Shown: one piece after another, positions 17,786 to 26,729 of the stretch
How the letters are laid out: each line of letters opens with the position of its first letter
Numbering within the stretch: position 1 is the first letter of the stretch
Assembly (NCBI RefSeq): GCF_000348985.1
Contig: NC_035933.1
Location: forward strand, 62,001-126,000
Direction: 5' to 3'
Source of the DNA: Huiozyma naganishii CBS 8797
Lineage: Eukaryota; Ascomycota; Saccharomycetes; Saccharomycetales; Saccharomycetaceae
DNA: 64,000 bases
Made by a program: the position numbers and the translations under genes
Notes under the pieces: model-generated
Databases searched by the model: none
Seen by the model: the letters and a program-made list of their open reading frames with translations, nothing else
Told to the model about the DNA's origin: nothing

Positions 17786-18892
17786 ATGGTTGTGACTATC
17801 AAGGAGTATGCGGACGCAGTGCCGTACCCTAGGTTCCCGAAAAGCGCGCTCTTGGACCTTTCGACGTCGTGTTCGTCGATGGCGTCTTTGAGCACGCTGG
17901 ATGAGGAGGATGCCTCCGGTAACGCAAACAGTCTGCGGTACATCGAGGCAATGAAGTTGTATGTCATGGACAAGGCCGCGTTCCTGCGACGGTTCAGTGT
18001 CGATGAGGCACACATTATAACGATGCTTAACAAGCAGGAGACGTTGCTCACCGCTGACGTGTCGACTCTGGGGGCCCGCAAGAGAGTCAAGAAGTTCTCT
18101 GACTACGAGGTTGTGTTGGAGTTGGGTCAAGGTGCGTACGGGCAAGTCAGTCTCGTACAGAACAAGTCCACGGAGGAGTTTCTCATCCTCAAGAAGATTT
18201 TCAAGGAGAGGATACTGCTGGATACGTGGGTCCGCGACAGGAAGTACGGTACTGTACCATCAGAGATACATATCCTGACGAAGTTGACGGAGCTGCCGCA
18301 CGATAATGTCGTCTCGATGATCGATTTCTTCGAGGATGACGATTTTTACTACGTAGAGATGCCCATACATGGGCAGGGAGACGGGTGCATCGAGTTGTTT
18401 GACTTCATCGATATAAGGGACGAGGTCAGCGACTGGGAGTGCAAGCTGATAATCAAGCAATTGGTCTCCGCGATCAAGTACCTCCACGACAGAGACATCG
18501 TGCACAGAGACATCAAGGATGAAAACATTATTATGGACGCGAGGGGACACATCCAGCTGATCGACTTTGGGTCCGCTACAAACGCAGTGAGAGGACCCTT
18601 CAGGACTTTCTTGGGGACTATCGACTACGAACCACCAGAGGTCGCTCGTGGTGAACCCTTTTTGGGGAAACCACAGGACATATGGGCACTCGGTATTTTA
18701 TTGTACATTCTCCGCTTTAAAGAACCGCCATTTTTGGACCAGAAGGCAATACTCACGGGGGATTTGAAGTTCCCACAGGGGACATCGGTCAACACCGACT
18801 GTATTGACCTCATCAATGCGATACTAAGTCCCCGGGTCGACGAAAGACCCACTATCGATGACATCGTCGAACATAAATGGCTACAATTTTAG
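17786..18892 (+). CDS. PAS-kinase homologue reduced to the kinase domain
   Basis: Psk1 and Psk2 are Ser/Thr kinases that shift glucose toward cell-wall glucan and restrain translation; in S. cerevisiae they are over 1100 aa with N-terminal PAS sensor domains. This protein is only 368 aa. The kinase domain covers about residues 110-368 and looks intact: the glycine loop LGQGAYGQV, the lysine in FLILKKIFKERI, PSK-specific LLDTWVRDRKYGTVPSEIHI, the catalytic loop HRDIKDEN, DFGSAT, and the GTIDYEPPEV activation segment. The domain ends at the stop codon, as in Psk1 and Psk2. The first 110 residues have no PAS fold that I can see. Position by RRT8/LDS and PEX15 matches YOL045W PSK2. Loss of the sensor half, or a separate short paralogue, are both possible. 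Confidence 0.87.
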   Translation: MVVTIKEYADAVPYPRFPKSALLDLSTSCSSMASLSTLDEEDASGNANSLRYIEAMKLYVMDKAAFLRRFSVDEAHIITMLNKQETLLTADVSTLGARKRVKKFSDYEVVLELGQGAYGQVSLVQNKSTEEFLILKKIFKERILLDTWVRDRKYGTVPSEIHILTKLTELPHDNVVSMIDFFEDDDFYYVEMPIHGQGDGCIELFDFIDIRDEVSDWECKLIIKQLVSAIKYLHDRDIVHRDIKDENIIMDARGHIQLIDFGSATNAVRGPFRTFLGTIDYEPPEVARGEPFLGKPQDIWALGILLYILRFKEPPFLDQKAILTGDLKFPQGTSVNTDCIDLINAILSPRVDERPTIDDIVEHKWLQF

Positions 18893-18906
18893 GAAAATGA
18901 ATCCGA

Positions 18907-18917
18907 CCCCCCCCCCC
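18907..18917 (+). repeat. 11-base C homopolymer after the kinase stop codon
   Basis: An uninterrupted run of 11 C lies 14 bases after the stop codon, in the presumed 3' UTR of the kinase gene. Confidence 0.9.
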
Positions 18918-19113
18918 TCCATTTGCATGAAAGAAGTGTCTCTGAAACGTTTCTTCACCAATCACTCATTAAGTAATAATTCTTCAAAACTTCACGAAGT
19001 TCACTTTATATACATATATAGTGCTTAGTTCTTCCCATAATTATTAGTACACTTTTTTTATTTGCCTTGTTACTTACATGACCTTAAGCAAGAGGCTATA
19101 GCACAGGTCCCCT

Positions 19114-20154
19114 ATGAGTCTATCGGTAGACGATATACTGGAGGATGATACCCTCGGGAGCACCATCTTGCTGGATGCTCCGTCCGCGGTCGATTCAAAC
19201 TACAGAGAGTGCATGAACCTGCTTGTTAAGGGCCAGCCGAAGGGGGCACTGGAGAGGATGTTTGAACGGGGGGTATTGAACGATGAGGCGCTGGACAGTC
19301 CTGCACATTTCACATTGTGCTTGAGTTGCTATTCCAATATCCCAGATTTCGCATCCCTTGGCGTATCCCTGCAGACCGTGGCTAAGAGGGTTTTCGACGT
19401 ACAGCAGATGAACGACACCATCCTTCATTTGAGGTCAAGAGACGACGCAATGGCGCAATTGGAGAAGTATTTTGTCTGCTTTGTCAGGACTTTGCACTTA
19501 CAGAACTCAAGAGACCGTCTAGAGGGAACGATACAGTTGCAAAGTAGAATGAAGGATGAGATAAGGGAGTGCAGCGAGGCGATTTTGAACGAGGAGGACG
19601 CACTGGTACTAAGAGATATGGTGTACACGTACCTCGTTGATTTGGAAGTTGGCCTACTGCACAATAAGAAGTCGCTGTCTCTTTATGATTCCCTGTGCCT
19701 CGGGTTACCACAGTTACGGGACGTGTTGCAACGATACGATACTATGGGTACCACTTTCGAAGACACGATAACAAGGGACCTGGGGCCCCTGCCGAAGCCA
19801 AAGAAGACGGCAGCACAGAGGCCAATCTCAGCTGTCACTCCGAAACCAATTACGAACAGGGACGAGTTGCAAGGCGCTATCACTGGCAGTGAACCGGAAC
19901 GAGAGAAACAAGTCTCTGTGTCCTGGGGAAATTTGGTCCCCACCGCGAAGAAGTACTACTCTGACCACGTAGCCCAGTTTCTTGCAAGGCAGGACCCGCG
20001 GATTCTCCGCGCACTGTCCATCTGCCTTCTCCTGCTCGTGATCATCCACAGGGACAAGTTCCGCTCGCACAATTTCCGCCAATTGTTCCAAAGAACGCTT
20101 CGAAACTCGCTGCAACAGCTGTGGTACATCACCAAGACCTTGACGAGTGTCTAG
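19114..20154 (+). CDS. PEX15: Tail-anchored peroxisomal membrane protein Pex15
   Basis: Pex15 anchors the AAA ATPases Pex1 and Pex6 to the peroxisome, where they extract Pex5 for another import round. It is 346 aa (yeast Pex15 383), starting at the first ATG. Most of the chain is a soluble helical cytosolic domain with LGLPQLRDVL near residue 200 and a linker of about 60 residues rich in Pro and Lys. One hydrophobic segment at about 306-318 (LSICLLLLVIIHR) precedes a basic tail, the expected C-terminal anchor. Primary sequence is poorly conserved in this family, so the call rests mainly on architecture and on the order PSK2-PEX15 (YOL045W-YOL044W). Confidence 0.85.
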   Translation: MSLSVDDILEDDTLGSTILLDAPSAVDSNYRECMNLLVKGQPKGALERMFERGVLNDEALDSPAHFTLCLSCYSNIPDFASLGVSLQTVAKRVFDVQQMNDTILHLRSRDDAMAQLEKYFVCFVRTLHLQNSRDRLEGTIQLQSRMKDEIRECSEAILNEEDALVLRDMVYTYLVDLEVGLLHNKKSLSLYDSLCLGLPQLRDVLQRYDTMGTTFEDTITRDLGPLPKPKKTAAQRPISAVTPKPITNRDELQGAITGSEPEREKQVSVSWGNLVPTAKKYYSDHVAQFLARQDPRILRALSICLLLLVIIHRDKFRSHNFRQLFQRTLRNSLQQLWYITKTLTSV

Positions 20155-20372
20155 CAACCCCAGTCAATGCAATACAGAGACACTGGATGTGCAGGGCTGC
20201 GTCTTCGGGTGCACCCTGCCCTGTCTCTGGGGCGTTACCCAGCCGCACAGCGATTTTTTGAGAGGATGAAACGATTTCTCGAAACAGCGAGAGACCGTTG
20301 ACGTTACCGGGGGAAGAGGGTGTTGTAGAGGTTGTGCTGCGAGAGGTGGACCCCAAATACGCATAGCTCGGT

Positions 20373-22271
20373 ATGAATTCTGCGATGGTTGGGTCTGGTA
20401 CGGGTGAGAATGCTGCTGGTGGCGCTGATTCTGCGGTGAATGCGACCGGTACGGGGGAGAACAATGACTTGTACCCCCTTGCGCTGTTGATGGACGAATT
20501 GAAGCACGATGATATTGCGAACAGGGTGGAGGCTATGAAGAAATTGGACACGATTGCGTTGGCTTTGGGAACCGAGAGGACCCGTGACGAGCTGATCCCG
20601 TTTTTGACCGAGGTCGCACAGGACGACGAGGATGAGGTGTTTGCCGTTTTGGCAGAGGAATTAGGGAAGTTTGTATCGTTTGTGGGCGGCGACAAGTACG
20701 CGACCGTGTTGTTGCCCGCGTTGGAGATTTTGGCGTCCACGGAGGAGACGCTGGTGAGGGATAAAGCGGTTGAGTCCCTGAATAGCGTTTCGCTAGAGTT
20801 GTCTCAACAGCAGATTTTCGACGATTTCACACCACTGATCGAGCACTTGGCCACTGCTGACTGGTTCTCCTCGAGAGTGTCCGCGTGTGGGCTGTTCAGG
20901 TCCGTGATTGTGCGGGTGAAGGAGGATTCGCTGAGGAAGAATCTGCTTGCCCTGTACTTGCAGCTGGTGCAGGACGATACTCCGATGGTGAAGAGAGCCG
21001 CGGCGAAGAACTTGCCCTCGATCATCGACCTGTTGACGCAAAACCCAGACTTGTCCACAAGTGACGACTGGGACTACATCTCAAACATGTTCCAAAGTAT
21101 TATAAGTGACAACCAGGACTCGGTAAAGTTTTTGGCCGTTGACTGTCTGATTGCCATCTTGAAATTCTTCAATGTGAAGGGCGAGAAAGCGCACTTGAAG
21201 GACCTTTTGGAGTCTGCGATCAAGTTGATCACCGATGAAGCGTGGAGGGTTCGTTACATGGCCGCGGAAAGATTCGAGAGCTTGGCCTCGCAGTTCGTTA
21301 CAGAACCTGAATTCATCAAAGAACTGGTACCACCGTTCCTGCGGCTGTGTGAGGATAACGAGGGTGATGTCAGAAAGGCAATCGCGGAACAGATACCGGG
21401 TTTTGCCACGTTGCTGAATGACTCGGACCTCGTAATAACCAAGATTATACCTGCCGTTCAAAATCTGAGCATGGACGAGAACGAGGCTGTGAGAGCTTCC
21501 CTTGCACTGAATATCACCAACCTGGTGACCCTCATGTCAAAGGAGGAAGGTATCACTCACTTACTACCCATACTGCTAAACATGTTGAAGGACGAATTCC
21601 CAGAAGTAAGACTAAACATTATAGCGAACCTGAAAGTGATCAACGATGTCATTGGCGTCGACCTTCTTGCCGAGTCCCTGCTCCCAGCCATCACTGAGCT
21701 GGCCAATGACGTTAACTGGAGGGTGAGAATGGCCATCATTGACTATACCCCTGTCCTAGCGGAGCATCTGGGCGTCGACTTTTTCAACCAGCACTTGAGC
21801 GATCTATGTCTCTCGTGGTTGTGGGACACAGTGTACTCCATTAGGGAGGATGCCGTGAAAAATCTAACCAAGTTGGCACAGATATTCGGCCCCGACTGGT
21901 GTCGTGACGAGATAATTTCAAGACTGCTGAAGTTCGACTCGCAACTTTTAGAGAACTTCATCTACAGGTTTACGCTACTTTCCGCGTTGACTGCCCTCGT
22001 ACCTGTTGTATCAACGGATGCAGTCACAGAACAGGTCCTCCCCTTCGTGAAGCACCTGACGGACGACGCCGTGCCGAACATCAGGTTCAGCGCGGCAAAG
22101 TCCTACGCGGTCATCGTCGAAGCACTCGTAAAGGGCGGGAACACTACGTACCTCCCACTAATAAAAGAGACCATCATCCCATCCTTGGAAAAGCTGACTC
22201 AGGACACGGACGTCGACGTTAAGTACTTTGCCGGCGTAAGCTTGAAGAAATGCCAGTCCCTACTACCATGA
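20373..22271 (+). CDS. TPD3: PP2A scaffold (A) subunit, HEAT-repeat protein
   Basis: Scaffold that joins the PP2A catalytic subunit to its B or B' regulatory subunit. It is 632 aa (yeast Tpd3 635). After a Gly/Ala/Asn-rich N terminus of about 30 residues the protein is a regular array of about 15 HEAT repeats, each with a hydrophobic helix pair and recurrent Asp-Val-Arg or Asn-Trp-Arg turn signatures (EAWRVRYMAAERFESLA, DVNWRVRMAIIDYTPVLAEHLG). The start ATG at 20373 is the first in frame. In S. cerevisiae it is YAL016W, beside PSK1. Here it follows PEX15, again showing the two tracks unsplit. A partner B' subunit gene, RTS1, lies 14 kb away. Confidence 0.96.
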   Translation: MNSAMVGSGTGENAAGGADSAVNATGTGENNDLYPLALLMDELKHDDIANRVEAMKKLDTIALALGTERTRDELIPFLTEVAQDDEDEVFAVLAEELGKFVSFVGGDKYATVLLPALEILASTEETLVRDKAVESLNSVSLELSQQQIFDDFTPLIEHLATADWFSSRVSACGLFRSVIVRVKEDSLRKNLLALYLQLVQDDTPMVKRAAAKNLPSIIDLLTQNPDLSTSDDWDYISNMFQSIISDNQDSVKFLAVDCLIAILKFFNVKGEKAHLKDLLESAIKLITDEAWRVRYMAAERFESLASQFVTEPEFIKELVPPFLRLCEDNEGDVRKAIAEQIPGFATLLNDSDLVITKIIPAVQNLSMDENEAVRASLALNITNLVTLMSKEEGITHLLPILLNMLKDEFPEVRLNIIANLKVINDVIGVDLLAESLLPAITELANDVNWRVRMAIIDYTPVLAEHLGVDFFNQHLSDLCLSWLWDTVYSIREDAVKNLTKLAQIFGPDWCRDEIISRLLKFDSQLLENFIYRFTLLSALTALVPVVSTDAVTEQVLPFVKHLTDDAVPNIRFSAAKSYAVIVEALVKGGNTTYLPLIKETIIPSLEKLTQDTDVDVKYFAGVSLKKCQSLLP

Positions 22272-22533
22272 TCGGCCGCATATAACTTTATAAACGTTTC
22301 CTTCCCTCTTCTATATAAACCGTATGTAGCTACGACTTGGACTCGGACAGTGCGAGATGCCGAACATGGATCTCCATGTTACATAATATATTGTTACTGT
22401 TATTGTATTGTCGCTGTTACTTAATCGAAATCTCGAGGAATCGGCCCAAAAAAAAAGGAGTTGAAGATCGAAGACACGAACGTACCCTGAGGACGGTCTC
22501 CAGTGCTAATAGAAACCTCAATCGCCAGCGATC

Positions 22534-23679
22534 ATGTTCCGTCGAAGGTTTATCCCCGTCAAACATACGGTCAATCTGTTGAAAAAGCCCAGTCCCGGTA
22601 ATGGCGTTCCCCCACTGCCCGGCGCGTTGCCCAAACATGACAATCGGTTCACGTTGTTGACTTACAATATCCTGTCTCCAGCGTACATGTGGCCGCAGGT
22701 GTACACTTACGTCCCCGAGCAATGCAAGCAATGGGAGTTTCGGCACGATTTGTTGGAGCAAGAGCTGTTGGGGAAGTACAAGGCGGACATCATGTGCATA
22801 CAGGAGATGACGAAGAGGGATTACCAGCAGTTCTGGTCGCCAATTGCGTCTGGGAAATGTGACATGGGATCCGAGTTTATCTCCAAGACTGCTCCTAAAT
22901 ACTGGAAACGAGAACCTGATGAGTTGGACGGCGTTGCCATTTTCTACAACCGCAAGATGTTCGATTTCGTCTCGTCGAAGGGCATCTATTTAAACCAGAT
23001 GCTCGATGCCTTCAACGATCACGAGCTCGAGTACCTGGGCCAGAAGAAGCTGGGGCTGACAGACGGTGCTGGGAACCCGACGGGGGAAACCAACCTGCTG
23101 AACTTCCTCAAGCTTAAAAACCAAGTTTCTCTGTTCGTCTCTCTGCAGCACAAGTCTACAGGGATGTACTTCGTTGTGATCAACACGCACCTGTACTGGA
23201 AGTACGACGAAGTGAAGCTCACCCAGTGTATGGTGATCATGCGGGAGCTCTCGCAGATCATCGACGACCTGCTCAAGGACGTGCCGGACGTCACGAAGGA
23301 GAAAGTCAAGATCATCTTCACTGGGGACTTGAACTCGACCAAGAACTCCCCAGTGATCAATTTCTTGAGGGGGAACATCATCAGCCATTTGGACCTCAAC
23401 ATGGTCAACCCGATGAAGCCCTTCCTGAACCGGTGCGTCTACGACGACGCACCAGAGGAGTGGTTCGACAACACATGCTACTCGGGCAAACTGAAGGGCA
23501 TCTTCGACTACATCTGGTACCACGACACGGATCTCAAGCTCACAAAAATCCTGACGGGCAAAGAAGTCTCCGACGAACTCGACGAGGCCAGCCAGCGCGG
23601 ACTGCCCAACGGAACACACCCGAGCGACCACATACCGGTCCTGACCGAGTTCAAGATCTTGAATCAATCGAAGGGCTGA
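22534..23679 (+). CDS. NGL1: Mitochondrial endonuclease/exonuclease/phosphatase-family protein Ngl1
   Basis: CCR4-like member of the EEP nuclease superfamily; yeast Ngl1 is a putative RNA endonuclease found at mitochondria. It is 381 aa (yeast 363). A basic N terminus (MFRRRFIPVKHTVNLLKK) could act as a targeting sequence. EEP motifs are in order: LLTYNILSPAYM near 42, the metal-binding Glu in IMCIQEMTKRDY near 88, NTHLYWK near 214, TGDLNSTKNS near 263, and the terminal catalytic His in HPSDHIPVLTEF near 362. Gene order TPD3 - NGL1 - NOP12 combines YAL016W with YOL042W-YOL041C. Confidence 0.92.
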   Translation: MFRRRFIPVKHTVNLLKKPSPGNGVPPLPGALPKHDNRFTLLTYNILSPAYMWPQVYTYVPEQCKQWEFRHDLLEQELLGKYKADIMCIQEMTKRDYQQFWSPIASGKCDMGSEFISKTAPKYWKREPDELDGVAIFYNRKMFDFVSSKGIYLNQMLDAFNDHELEYLGQKKLGLTDGAGNPTGETNLLNFLKLKNQVSLFVSLQHKSTGMYFVVINTHLYWKYDEVKLTQCMVIMRELSQIIDDLLKDVPDVTKEKVKIIFTGDLNSTKNSPVINFLRGNIISHLDLNMVNPMKPFLNRCVYDDAPEEWFDNTCYSGKLKGIFDYIWYHDTDLKLTKILTGKEVSDELDEASQRGLPNGTHPSDHIPVLTEFKILNQSKG

Positions 23680-23818
23680 AAATTTTTTCATCGCTTCTTT
23701 TGAGGCATGAGAAGAGGTGTCACAAAAAAACTGCAATAAAGTGGTGAGTTTGAAGTGTTGAAGCTTTCGATTATGTGACACAAGGTGGCCAGTAACCAGA
23801 CAGCACTGCAAGGAGATT

Positions 23819-24397
23819 ATGAACGTGTCGAGTTTACCGAACTTTGCGCTTTACCACCAGACGGCGTCGCAGAGCGAGCATCCGTTACGACAGAACAGTT
23901 CTGAGCAAACTGTGCAGATGAAAATAGGTTACGCTGCGCAGAACAGCAGTGCGCAGCAGCAGCAGCAGCAGTACCTCAGTACGACGCACGACGAGTCGAT
24001 AGCCATGGAGGCGAGAAGACGACTGAATTTCAAAAAATCGTTCCTGGACGACCCTACTTTCTACCCAGAGATCTCTTCGAACCAGCCGGGCCCGTACAGG
24101 AATAACAAACCGTACATTGGGAACGTGTACAACCAGATCACCTCGCTGAGTAACATGATGATGAGCAGGCAGCAGCAGGCGCAAGCGCAGTCGCAGTCGC
24201 AATCGCAGCCGCAGGGATCGATGAACTCGCCATCGAAGTCGCCGCCGTTCGTCCCCATGCCCGGCGGAGAGAAGGCACTCAAGAACCAGCATTTCCAATT
24301 CAGACAGGCGCAGTCGCAATTCCAGCTACCGGCTAAGAAAATGGGCAACGTCTCAAATCACCGCTCGCAGCAGGGCGATCCGTACCTCATGAACTAG
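23819..24397 (+). CDS. Gln/Ser-rich small protein of unknown function
   Basis: Not recognised. The frame codes for 192 aa, starting at the first ATG. The sequence is low in order, with Gln runs at about 42-47 and an alternating Gln/Ala/Ser tract at about 117-131. A more distinctive middle block, ARRRLNFKKSFLDDPTFYPEI at about 63-83, together with NNKPYIGNVYNQIT and SPPFVPMPGGEKALKN, may be the conserved core. It has no signal peptide or membrane segment. It lies between NGL1 and NOP12, which are adjacent in S. cerevisiae, so it is either lineage-specific or lost there. Composition resembles mRNA-regulator or transcription-cofactor tails, but no function can be assigned. Confidence 0.6.
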   Translation: MNVSSLPNFALYHQTASQSEHPLRQNSSEQTVQMKIGYAAQNSSAQQQQQQYLSTTHDESIAMEARRRLNFKKSFLDDPTFYPEISSNQPGPYRNNKPYIGNVYNQITSLSNMMMSRQQQAQAQSQSQSQPQGSMNSPSKSPPFVPMPGGEKALKNQHFQFRQAQSQFQLPAKKMGNVSNHRSQQGDPYLMN

Positions 24398-24603
24398 TTA
24401 ATAAGAGACTAAGTTCATACACACATTCATCTCTGCATTCACAGCAATATAGCATTTGCATTTGACTAAGGACAACCCAAGAGGACCCAGTTCCATATGT
24501 ATCATGATATTTTGATAGTAGGTTTTATATATAATGAGGGTAAAAGTAGTATCAGTAATGTACATTGACCCACGCTCTCCGTTGGGTCAGGCAAGGGATC
24601 TGT

Positions 24604-25899
24604 TTATTCTTTGCCAGAGGCCAGTTTCTTCTTGTAAGCGATGGACCGTTTGGTGACTCTGCCCGTCTTGGATCTTTGTTTCCTCTTCTTCAAGTGCGAC
24701 AGAGTGTTTTGCTTGTCGTTCTTCGAGGCTCTCATACCCTCAATGGTCAGTTCCTTACCCAAAGTGGCTTTGTCCGCCTTCCCAAGCACCCTTTTGGCTC
24801 TCCCGAACCTGGTCTTCTGCGTCTCGTTCAGCTTGTCGTATTTGGATTCGTTGCGAGGGTCCTGCGCGGCGGTCTTCTTGATGTTCTTGCACCTGGAGAC
24901 TCTCAATTTCCTAGCCTTCTTCTTCTCGTTGGACGCGGATTTCATGGGTTTATCGTTGAGTAGCAGAGCTTTGCTGACCGTTTCTAGTTGTTTGAACTGG
25001 ACGTACGCGAAACCTTTCCCAACATTAGTCTTCGAGTCCCTCACTATACGGACGTACTCGATCGGCCCACACGTCGCGAAATGTTTCCACAGAGTCTCCT
25101 CGTCCTCCTCGAAGTCGAGGTTCCCGATGAACACGGACCGTTGTTTGTCGTGCTTCGTTGGGTGCGACACGGAGTCCACTCTCAAGTGGCGGTTGTGGAA
25201 CTCAACACCGTTCAGTTTCTGGCAGACAAGTTTAACTGCATCTTTGGTCTTGTAAACGATGTATGCGTTGATCGAGTCCCTAGATTTGTGCAGTTTCTGT
25301 TGCACAAATGCGACTTTCCTAGGCAACGGTTCATCAAACGAGATAGATCTGAACCTGATACTGTCGATCGCGAGCGCCTTGTCCTGGCCCTCCTTTGGAT
25401 TCGTGGAGAACAGTTTCTTGAACTCTTTGTACAGAGTCTTGGAGCTGATAAGCTCGTTGGCCAAGTTCCCAACGAAAACGGTCCTCTCCGCCTTGGCCAA
25501 CTCATCGTCCTTCAAATCAAGCACTTTAGCCTGCTCTGCCCTTGCAACTTTCACCGTCTCCACATAACCGTCGTCCTTCAACGAGTTCTCCGTTTCTCCA
25601 TCATCGGACATCAGTTTCTCGTAGTATTGCGACTCGAGTTGGTCATTCTCGTCGTTCTTGCTTCTCTTCCTCTTCTTCTTGTTTGAGTCAACAGCGGGCA
25701 ACGCGGTTTCCTCCGTGGACTCCGAGTCCTCTTCTGCAACAGCAACAGGTTCCGCACGCTCCAACTGGGTCACTGTCCTCTTCTTCAATGCAGACGTATC
25801 CTCAATTGGTTTGGCAGCGGAGTTGAACAGTTTGTCCACTGTGGACTCGACTTTCTTCCCATCGGGTTTCCCAAATAGCTGATCAATAGAGGAAGACAT
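24604..25899 (-). CDS. NOP12: Nucleolar RNA-binding protein Nop12
   Basis: Pre-25S rRNA processing factor that acts in early 60S assembly. From the ATG at 25899 ([16 protein letters not shown]) it is 431 aa (yeast 459). An acidic and Lys-rich N terminus is followed by two RRM domains: about residues 140-230 ([15 protein letters not shown]) and about 255-330 ([16 protein letters not shown], then KGFAYVQFK). The C terminus is basic and ends in lysine-rich nucleolar-type sequence. An in-frame ATG at 25950 would add 17 residues, but the PAC box ends only 14 bp before it, which leaves almost no room for a leader. The downstream start also aligns with the yeast N terminus. Gene order with RPS15 and RPP2A matches YOL041C-YOL039W. 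Confidence 0.94.
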   Translation of the reverse strand: MSSSIDQLFGKPDGKKVESTVDKLFNSAAKPIEDTSALKKRTVTQLERAEPVAVAEEDSESTEETALPAVDSNKKKRKRSKNDENDQLESQYYEKLMSDDGETENSLKDDGYVETVKVARAEQAKVLDLKDDELAKAERTVFVGNLANELISSKTLYKEFKKLFSTNPKEGQDKALAIDSIRFRSISFDEPLPRKVAFVQQKLHKSRDSINAYIVYKTKDAVKLVCQKLNGVEFHNRHLRVDSVSHPTKHDKQRSVFIGNLDFEEDEETLWKHFATCGPIEYVRIVRDSKTNVGKGFAYVQFKQLETVSKALLLNDKPMKSASNEKKKARKLRVSRCKNIKKTAAQDPRNESKYDKLNETQKTRFGRAKRVLGKADKATLGKELTIEGMRASKNDKQNTLSHLKKRKQRSKTGRVTKRSIAYKKKLASGKE

Positions 25900-25963
25900 G
25901 TGTGGTGGTATGGACGTTTGCAGAGGGGTCTCAGCGAGTACAGCAGCCATTACTAGTTAGAGA

Positions 25964-26006
25964 TGCTCATCGCAAATAAATTGTGTCGTTTCTGCAGAAA
26001 ATTTTC
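25964..26006 (-). promoter_or_regulatory. PAC box and RRPE-like element upstream of NOP12
   Basis: On the minus strand GCGATGAGC lies at 25972-25964, 65 bp before the chosen NOP12 start. A GAAAATTTTC palindrome at 25997-26006 resembles the RRPE. The same pair precedes MAK16, as expected for co-regulated ribosome-biogenesis genes. The rest of 26007-26300 is the RPS15 3' side, with no other gene seen. Confidence 0.8.
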
Positions 26007-26300
26007 CAGTACTGAAAAATATAGGCGAGATTACGGCGCAACTAGCATCGACGAACTCAGAGATATGCCCTGGTCTAGTACCTCTACTTAGTGGGCACAG
26101 CACAGCTTGATAGATGATATAATCTTTAAAGAGTTTTTTCCTTATTAGAAATAGTGTAATGTATATATAGAGGAGTTTTGAAGGGGTTTGTAGTAGGTAA
26201 TGTGTAGCTAGCTGGTGAAGAGGCGAGTCACACACGGGTTATGCACCTTGGGTCCCACGCCTCTCCATGATTTCCAGTTGGCTCAATACAGTAAATACGC

Positions 26301-26729
26301 TTATTTCAATGGGATGAAACGGGAGGTGGTGGCACCGGCTCTACCGTGTCTGACTGGGGTGTAAGTGATGGAGAATTCACCCAAGTAGTGGCCAAGCATT
26401 TCCGGTCTGATTTCGACCTGGTTGAAGACCTTACCGTTGTAGATCCCGACGACGGACCCGACCATCTCTGGGACGATGATCATGTTTCTCAAGTGGGTTC
26501 TGACGGCGGTTGGCTTCTCGCCCTCTGGCGCGGCCAACTTGGCGGTTCTCAACTTCTTCAGGAACCCGGCTGGCTTGGTGGACAGACCACGGGCAAATCT
26601 TCTTCTGACTCTCGCTGGGGTCAGCTTGACGAAGTCCTCAGTGGACATCTCCAAAAGCTTGTCCAGGTCGACACCTCTGTAGGAATGGGTCTTAAAAATT
26701 CTCTTCTTTTGGGTAGCAGCGGCAGACAT
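26301..26729 (-). CDS. RPS15: 40S ribosomal protein uS19 (Rps15)
   Basis: Component of the 40S head, needed for nuclear export of pre-40S particles. It is 142 aa, the full family length, and intronless. The sequence runs from [28 protein letters not shown] through the uS19 core [24 protein letters not shown] and [19 protein letters not shown] to the conserved end (TTSRFIPLK). Codon choice is strongly biased toward frequent yeast codons, as expected for a highly expressed protein. It is divergent from RPP2A with 610 bp between start codons; in S. cerevisiae these are YOL040C and YOL039W, also divergent. Confidence 0.98.
   Translation of the reverse strand: MSAAATQKKRIFKTHSYRGVDLDKLLEMSTEDFVKLTPARVRRRFARGLSTKPAGFLKKLRTAKLAAPEGEKPTAVRTHLRNMIIVPEMVGSVVGIYNGKVFNQVEIRPEMLGHYLGEFSITYTPVRHGRAGATTSRFIPLK

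Noticed and set aside
25899..25950. Upstream NOP12 ATG at 25950 as the true start
   Set aside because: The PAC box is only 14 bp away and the yeast N terminus aligns with the downstream ATG.
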